This document shows, piece after piece, positions 60,064 through 64,000 of a DNA stretch of 64,000 bases. The DNA is from Olsenella uli (lineage in GTDB: Bacteria; Actinomycetota; Coriobacteriia; Coriobacteriales; Atopobiaceae). Numbering within the stretch: the first letter of the stretch is position 1; each line of letters opens with the position of its first letter. A model generated the notes under the pieces. It was not told the origin of the DNA. It saw nothing but the letters and a program-made list of their open reading frames with translations, and did not search any database. The stretch lies in NCBI RefSeq assembly GCF_016899935.1, contig NZ_JACJJK010000002.1, positions 186,001-250,000 of the forward strand. Direction: 5' to 3'. The translations under genes and the position numbers were made by a program.

Positions 60064-60749
60064 GCGAGCTGGCAGCACGGTTTGGACTCGACGTTTCGAG
60101 GGAGGAGGCCGGCCGGGTCGCCCTGCGCTATCTCTGCTTTGTCGCGGGCCTGCTCATCAACTCGTTTGGCATCGCCTTCATCACCAAGGCCGCGCTCGGC
60201 ACCTCGCCGGTCTCGAGCATCCCCTACGTGCTCGACCTCGCCTTCGTGCCCACCTTCGGCGAGACGACCTTTGCGCTCAACATGGTCTACATCGTGGCGC
60301 AGGTCGCGCTTCTGCGGCGCGACTTCGAGCCGGTCCAGCTGCTGCAGGTCGTGGCGAACCTCGTCTTCAGCGCGTTCATCGACGTGAGCATGGGCCTGCT
60401 CTCCTGGCTCGCGCCCGTGGGGCTACCCGCACAATTGGCATCGCTCGCACTCGGCTGCTGCATCCTGGGCTTCGGGCTCTCCGTCGAGGTGGCGCCGAGC
60501 GTCATTGTCGTGCCCGGCGAGGGCATCGTCCGCGCGATCGCTGGAAAGCTGGGCTGCCCGTTCGGCACGTGCAAGCTCTGCTTCGACGCCACGCTCGTGC
60601 TCATTGCCTGCGGGCTTTCTCTGCTGTTTTTTGGCTACCTCAACGGCCTGGGCGTGGGCACCGTGATCTCCGCGCTCGCCGTGGGCCCCATCGTGAACCT
60701 CATCAACGCTCGCCTGCCGCTCATCCGCGCGATTCGCTCCCTCTGCTGA
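60060..60749 (+). CDS. YczE/YitT-like integral membrane protein
   Basis: A 229-residue protein with about five membrane helices and the family signatures FGIAFITKAALGTSPVSSIPY and VVPGEGIVRAIAG. YczE-type proteins are of unknown function (one is linked to antibiotic export in Bacillus). It is cotranscribed with the MarR gene; a drug or metabolite role is inferred only from that. A perfect REP-like hairpin follows. Confidence 0.85.
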   Translation: MSELAARFGLDVSREEAGRVALRYLCFVAGLLINSFGIAFITKAALGTSPVSSIPYVLDLAFVPTFGETTFALNMVYIVAQVALLRRDFEPVQLLQVVANLVFSAFIDVSMGLLSWLAPVGLPAQLASLALGCCILGFGLSVEVAPSVIVVPGEGIVRAIAGKLGCPFGTCKLCFDATLVLIACGLSLLFFGYLNGLGVGTVISALAVGPIVNLINARLPLIRAIRSLC

Positions 60750-60752
60750 GCA

Positions 60753-60785
60753 ACCTGCCAAAGGGGTCTGACCCCTTTGGCAGGT
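60753..60785. repeat. REP-like palindrome, GGGGTCTGACCCC core
   Basis: Perfect 14-bp arms ACCTGCCAAAGGGG / CCCCTTTGGCAGGT with a 5-base loop between the convergent YczE-like and YeiH genes. It probably terminates both. Confidence 0.7.
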
Positions 60786-60793
60786 TTGGCAGC

Positions 60794-61828
60794 TTACCAG
60801 ATGCCCAGCACGTGCTGCATGCCCAGGCTCACCGCGGCGATGGCCACCCAGCAGGCCAGGCCCATCAGGATGGGCTTGCCGCCCGTGCGCACGAGCTTCA
60901 CGACGTTGGTGTTGAAGCCGATGGCCGCCATCGCCATGACGATGAGGAACTTCGACAGCTCCTTGATGGGCGCCGTGACCGCCGCGGGCAGCGAGAAGAC
61001 CGTGGTCACCACGCTCGCCAGCACAAAGAAGACGATGAACGTGGGGAACGCGCGACGCAGGCTGAAGGTGTTTCTCGCCTCCCCGCCTGCGCGACGGGCC
61101 TGCCGCACCTGCCAGAACGCGAGCGCCAGCGTGATGGGAATAATCGCGAGCGTGCGCGTGAGCTTGACAATCGTGGCCGCGTCGAGCGTGTTGGCGCCGG
61201 GATGCATGCCGTCCCACGCGGCCGCAGCGGCAGTGACGGAGGAGGTGTCGTTCACCGCGGTGCCCGCGAAGAGGCCAAAGCCCTCGTTCGTGAGCCCGAG
61301 GATGCCGCCGAGCGTGGGAAAGACCAGCGCCGCGATCACGTTGAACAGAAAGATCACGCTGATGGACTGGGCGATCTCCTCGTCATCGGCATCGATCACG
61401 GGTGCCGTGGCCGCGATGGCCGAGCCGCCGCAGATCGAGGAGCCCACGCCGATGAGCGTTGAGATCTTCCCGGGGATCTTGAGCGCGCGGCACAGCACGA
61501 AGGCCACCACGAGCGACGTGACGATCGTGGAGACGATGATGGGCAGTGACGTCATGCCCACCTGCGCGATCTGCGCCAGGTTGAGGCCAAACCCGAGCAG
61601 GATGACGGCCCACTGGAGCACCTTCTTTGACGTGAACTTGATGCCGGCCGCAAGCGGCGCGCCCTTCTCGGCCGGCACCACCAGGGCCAGCGCCATACCC
61701 AGGAGGATGGCAAAGACCGGGCCGCCCACGACCTCAAACCGCTTGCCCAGGAGCCACGCCGGCACGGCAATGACCAGCGCAAACAGCGCTCCCCTCCACA
61801 GCTTTCCAAAGTCCTTGACGAGCTCCAT
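60794..61828 (-). CDS. YeiH family putative sulfate exporter
   Basis: A 344-residue protein with about ten membrane helices, of the YeiH/UPF0324 family ([33 protein letters not shown]). It is divergent from a LysR-type gene, as E. coli yeiH is from yeiE. The family has been linked to sulfur-oxyanion or taurine-derived sulfate export. The substrate here is inferred. Confidence 0.88.
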   Translation of the reverse strand: MELVKDFGKLWRGALFALVIAVPAWLLGKRFEVVGGPVFAILLGMALALVVPAEKGAPLAAGIKFTSKKVLQWAVILLGFGLNLAQIAQVGMTSLPIIVSTIVTSLVVAFVLCRALKIPGKISTLIGVGSSICGGSAIAATAPVIDADDEEIAQSISVIFLFNVIAALVFPTLGGILGLTNEGFGLFAGTAVNDTSSVTAAAAAWDGMHPGANTLDAATIVKLTRTLAIIPITLALAFWQVRQARRAGGEARNTFSLRRAFPTFIVFFVLASVVTTVFSLPAAVTAPIKELSKFLIVMAMAAIGFNTNVVKLVRTGGKPILMGLACWVAIAAVSLGMQHVLGIW

Positions 61829-61900
61829 GCGTCCGCCCTTCTCGAGCCACTCCGTTCCAGAAGAGACTACCGCCGGATGTTATAATTAAATACAGCCAGT

Positions 61901-61920
61901 TGCTTATAGATTCATAAGCA
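61901..61920. promoter_or_regulatory. LysR-type operator between yeiH and its regulator
   Basis: Perfect inverted repeat TGCTTAT-N6-ATAAGCA, with the T-N11-A core of LysR-type sites, 20 bp before the LysR start. An AT-rich stretch (61880-61893) could hold promoter elements for both directions. Confidence 0.55.
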
Positions 61921-61939
61921 TTTACCGATAAGGACGCGG

Positions 61940-62839
61940 ATGCTCGACTATCGCACGCACACGTTCCTGGCCGTCTGCCGCACGGGCAGCCTCACGCGGG
62001 CCGCCGCAGAGCTCCATGTGACCCAGCCGGCGGTCTCGCAGCACATACGTCAGCTCGAGCGGCACTACGGCTGCCGGCTGTTCACCAAGACGGGGCGCGG
62101 CGTGGAGCCGACGGCGGCGGGCAAGCTGCTCCGCCGGGAGCTCGGCGCGATGGAGAACGACGAGAGACGCCTGCGCGCGGAGCTCGACGCACTCGGGGGC
62201 GAGAAGAACGTGCGCCCGCCGCTGCGCCTAGGCTGCACGCGCACCGTGGGCGACTTCGTGGCTCCGCGCATCCTGGCGGGCCATCTGCATCGCCATCCAA
62301 ACGAGCAGCTGCTCATGCGCGTGGGCAACACGGCCGAGCTCGTGGGGCTGCTCGACCGGGGGGAAGTCGACCTCGCGCTGGTGGAGGGGTCCTTCGACCG
62401 GGCGTCGTTCGAGAGCGAGACGTTCTCGCGCGAGCCGTTCGTGGCGGTGGCGGCCGCGGGCACACGACCCGCAAGCGTCGCCGACCTGCTGGAGATGTGC
62501 CTGGTCCTGCGCGAGAAGGGGTCGGGCACACGCGAGATCCTGGAGCGGCATCTCGCGGCACGCGACCTTGCCGTGGGGGACTTCGCCGGCGTCATCGAGC
62601 TCGCGAGCATCCCCGCCATCAAGGCCTGCGTGGCCGCAGGGGCCGGCGTGAGCTTCCTCTACCGCGTGGCGGTCGAGGACGAGCTGGATGCGGGCACGCT
62701 GGTCGACGTCACGCCGGCGGACTTAGCCGTAGAGCACGACTTCTCCCTCATCTGGCAGCGCGGCAGCCGCTACGCCCCGCGCTGGCGCGCGCTGCTCGAC
62801 GAGTGGCGTGGGCAGGAGACGGGGCGGGCGCCCGCCTAG
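61940..62839 (+). CDS. LysR family transcriptional regulator
   Basis: A 299-residue regulator with an N-terminal HTH (GSLTRAAAELHVTQPAVSQHIRQLE) and a LysR substrate-binding domain. It resembles CysL/YeiE types. It is divergent from the YeiH gene, its probable target. An AEK-type insertion (GGEKNVRPP, containing a CGAGAAGAAC copy) lies at the junction between the linker helix and sensor domain. Confidence 0.9.
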   Translation: MLDYRTHTFLAVCRTGSLTRAAAELHVTQPAVSQHIRQLERHYGCRLFTKTGRGVEPTAAGKLLRRELGAMENDERRLRAELDALGGEKNVRPPLRLGCTRTVGDFVAPRILAGHLHRHPNEQLLMRVGNTAELVGLLDRGEVDLALVEGSFDRASFESETFSREPFVAVAAAGTRPASVADLLEMCLVLREKGSGTREILERHLAARDLAVGDFAGVIELASIPAIKACVAAGAGVSFLYRVAVEDELDAGTLVDVTPADLAVEHDFSLIWQRGSRYAPRWRALLDEWRGQETGRAPA

Positions 62840-62845
62840 CCTGCA

Positions 62846-62870
62846 ACCAAAGGGGTCGGGTCCCTTTGGT
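62846..62870. repeat. REP-like palindrome, GGGGTCGGGTCCC core
   Basis: ACCAAAGGG / CCCTTTGGT arms with a 7-base loop, directly after the LysR stop. Confidence 0.5.
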
Positions 62871-62889
62871 GGCCCCCTCTGGCCAGACA

Positions 62890-62957
62890 CCGAGACGGAG
62901 GAATCACGGAAAATCGGGCCCTCAGGGCGCCTCTTTTCCGTAGTTCCTCCGTCTCGG
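62890..62957. terminator. long two-part hairpin after the LysR gene
   Basis: Outer perfect arms CCGAGACGGAGGAA / TTCCTCCGTCTCGG (14 bp) and inner perfect arms ACGGAAAA / TTTTCCGT (8 bp) enclose a GGGCCCTCAGGGC-containing loop. It is unusually long for a simple terminator and may be an interspersed repeat. The rest of the 320-bp gap (to 63159) contains a CGAGAAG at 63010 and the next terminator. Confidence 0.55.
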
Positions 62958-63098
62958 CGAAAGGTCGCTTGACCGAGCGGCAAGCGACGGCACCTCGGGC
63001 GCGCATGGCCGAGAAGAGCGTGCCCGCCTCACCCGTGCCGTCCCATTGCCCACATCCCGTTCACGGGGCAGAGCGGGTATCGCATCGCAGCAAACAAA

Positions 63099-63134
63099 GC
63101 GGGGCGGGCGCCCGTTTCCAGGCGCCCGCCCCGC
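63099..63134 (-). terminator. terminator of the surface protein gene
   Basis: Perfect 14-bp stem GCGGGGCGGGCGCC / GGCGCCCGCCCCGC with an 8-base loop, 25 bp past the stop. Confidence 0.65.
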
Positions 63135-63159
63135 GCTCAGCCAAGCAGCGGGCTCGTTC

Positions 63160-64000
63160 TTATCGACGGCGCCTCGCGACGACGCCCGCAGCGAGCGCCG
63201 ATCCGCCGAGAAGGGCGGGCACGAGCGAGAAGAGCACGCTCGCGTCACCCGTCGCGGGGATGGTCGTATCGCTCTTCTCGGGATCTTCGGGCGCCACGTA
63301 GTCCGGGTCCTTCTCGCCGCACACCGTGCAGACGCCGTCAACATAGTCGTGACCGAGGGCCGGAACCGACAGGTCATCGGCACTGACGAGCGTCGTACCC
63401 CCATCGTCCGAGAAGAGCGCGCCGCACTCCGAGCACTTCCAGTGCTCGGCTGTGCCCTCACTCGTGCAGGAGGGGTCAACGGCGGCAACGTGCTCCAGAA
63501 CGGCGTGGGACTCGTAGTTCGCGGTAAGCTCGACGGCACCGGCGGGCATCGTGAAGGTGGTCTCGGCAGCTGAGGGGCTGGCGAGCACGCCTGCACCCGT
63601 CGGGTCACTCACCGTCCATCCGCTGAAGTGCCCACTTGCATTGAACGCGTCCGCAGAGATGGTGACCTGCGTGCCAGCAACGTACGAACCGCTGCCCTCG
63701 CCGCCCGAGACGGCCAGATCGTACGTGGTGCCAACGGGCTCGATGCGCAGATAGGTGTCGGTTCGGTCAGCAGAATCGTAAGCGTCGGACTCGCTCTTGG
63801 TCACCTCACCGGCCGCCGATGTTGCCCATTGGTACCAGTTCATGCCGCCAAAGTTGAGGTCCGCAACCGCAAGAGCCCCCGATGAACCTCCCTTGAGCGT
63901 TACGACACCACCGACAATCGAAGCATTGCCCGCCGTCGACAGAGCAGCATAGTTTTCGGAGGATAGGGTAATCGTCCCGCCGTCAATGGTCGCTCCGCCG
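63160..64000 (-). CDS. sortase-anchored surface protein (N-terminus beyond window)
   Basis: The frame is open to the right edge, so only the last ~279 residues are seen. They comprise Gly/Thr-rich repeats with alternating small residues (possible beta-helix), an InlB-type B-repeat (VSDPTGAGVLASPS, TFTMPAGAVELTANY), a Cys-bearing segment (HWKCSECGALFSDDGG, VCTVCGEKD), then a sorting signal: IPATGD, a hydrophobic helix and a terminal RRRR. IPATG is a variant of LPXTG. It probably acts as an adhesin or surface enzyme. A strong terminator follows. Confidence 0.85.
   Translation of the reverse strand, partial: GGATIDGGTITLSSENYAALSTAGNASIVGGVVTLKGGSSGALAVADLNFGGMNWYQWATSAAGEVTKSESDAYDSADRTDTYLRIEPVGTTYDLAVSGGEGSGSYVAGTQVTISADAFNASGHFSGWTVSDPTGAGVLASPSAAETTFTMPAGAVELTANYESHAVLEHVAAVDPSCTSEGTAEHWKCSECGALFSDDGGTTLVSADDLSVPALGHDYVDGVCTVCGEKDPDYVAPEDPEKSDTTIPATGDASVLFSLVPALLGGSALAAGVVARRRR

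Overview
This 64 kb window is GC-rich and densely coded. Gene content and style (phosphoketolase, an activase/dehydratase megaprotein, SirTM with a macrodomain, Tat-like lipoprotein signals, a sortase-anchored surface protein) suggest an anaerobic or fermentative actinobacterium of the class Coriobacteriia, probably an Olsenella/Atopobiaceae relative. That placement is inference; there is no rRNA or other marker gene here. I see no tRNA, rRNA, CRISPR array, prophage or transposase gene.

Layout. 0-7 kb: the 3'-truncated giant 2-hydroxyacyl-CoA dehydratase activase with its overlapping TetR regulator, a class A beta-lactamase-fold lipid-proximal hydrolase, and a LacI regulator with a perfect palindromic operator. 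7.3-7.8 kb: a gene-free array of about 15 degenerate ~31 bp units arranged in two opposed halves. 8-20 kb, all on the minus strand: an L-arabinose block (sugar-binding lipoprotein, ABC ATPase, two permeases, araA, araB, araD) followed by phosphoketolase xfp. Arabinose would go to xylulose-5-phosphate and be cleaved by phosphoketolase. Stem-loops sit between most genes of this block. 20-27 kb: coaX, an OPT transporter, a fructosamine kinase, engB, mntP and an amino-acid ABC transporter. 27-34 kb: a secreted protein paired with a membrane-tethered double-HTH regulator, then a large FtsX-type ABC exporter next to a TetR gene. 34-40 kb: DegV/MarR, a Mbeg1-like hydrolase, and a SigI-RsgI-lipoprotein cell-surface signalling cluster with aspartate-rich tails. 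40-52 kb: DNA and RNA maintenance genes (recQ, thpR, Y-family polymerase with a YolD-like partner, nth, a short UvrA, a deformylase-like protein lacking the catalytic Glu, a TrmL with an insertion), plus an XRE-aminotransferase fusion. 52-64 kb: DUF1848, HxlR/NmrA, macrodomain plus SirTM sirtuin, a DUF1016 nuclease interrupted by an in-frame TGA, a lone PTS IIA, flavodoxin, a NimA-like flavoprotein, MarR with a YczE-like membrane protein, YeiH with its LysR regulator, and the C-terminal end of a sortase-anchored surface protein.

The least explained signals are non-coding. (1) Two copies of a very regular ~230 bp element built from four 23-mers, TGCAAAAC-N8-GTGTGAT, at an exact 40 bp period, two direct and two inverted, each lying between divergent genes. 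(2) The ~31 bp-unit array at 7.3-7.8 kb. (3) A strongly over-represented 10-mer, CGAGAAGAAC, clustered around start codons in the sense orientation. (4) A family of REP-like palindromes with GGGGTCAGACCCC, GGGACAGTCCC or GGGACGGGTT cores near gene ends. (5) TGTTTA direct repeats at 11 bp phasing, shared by the xfp and arabinose control regions.
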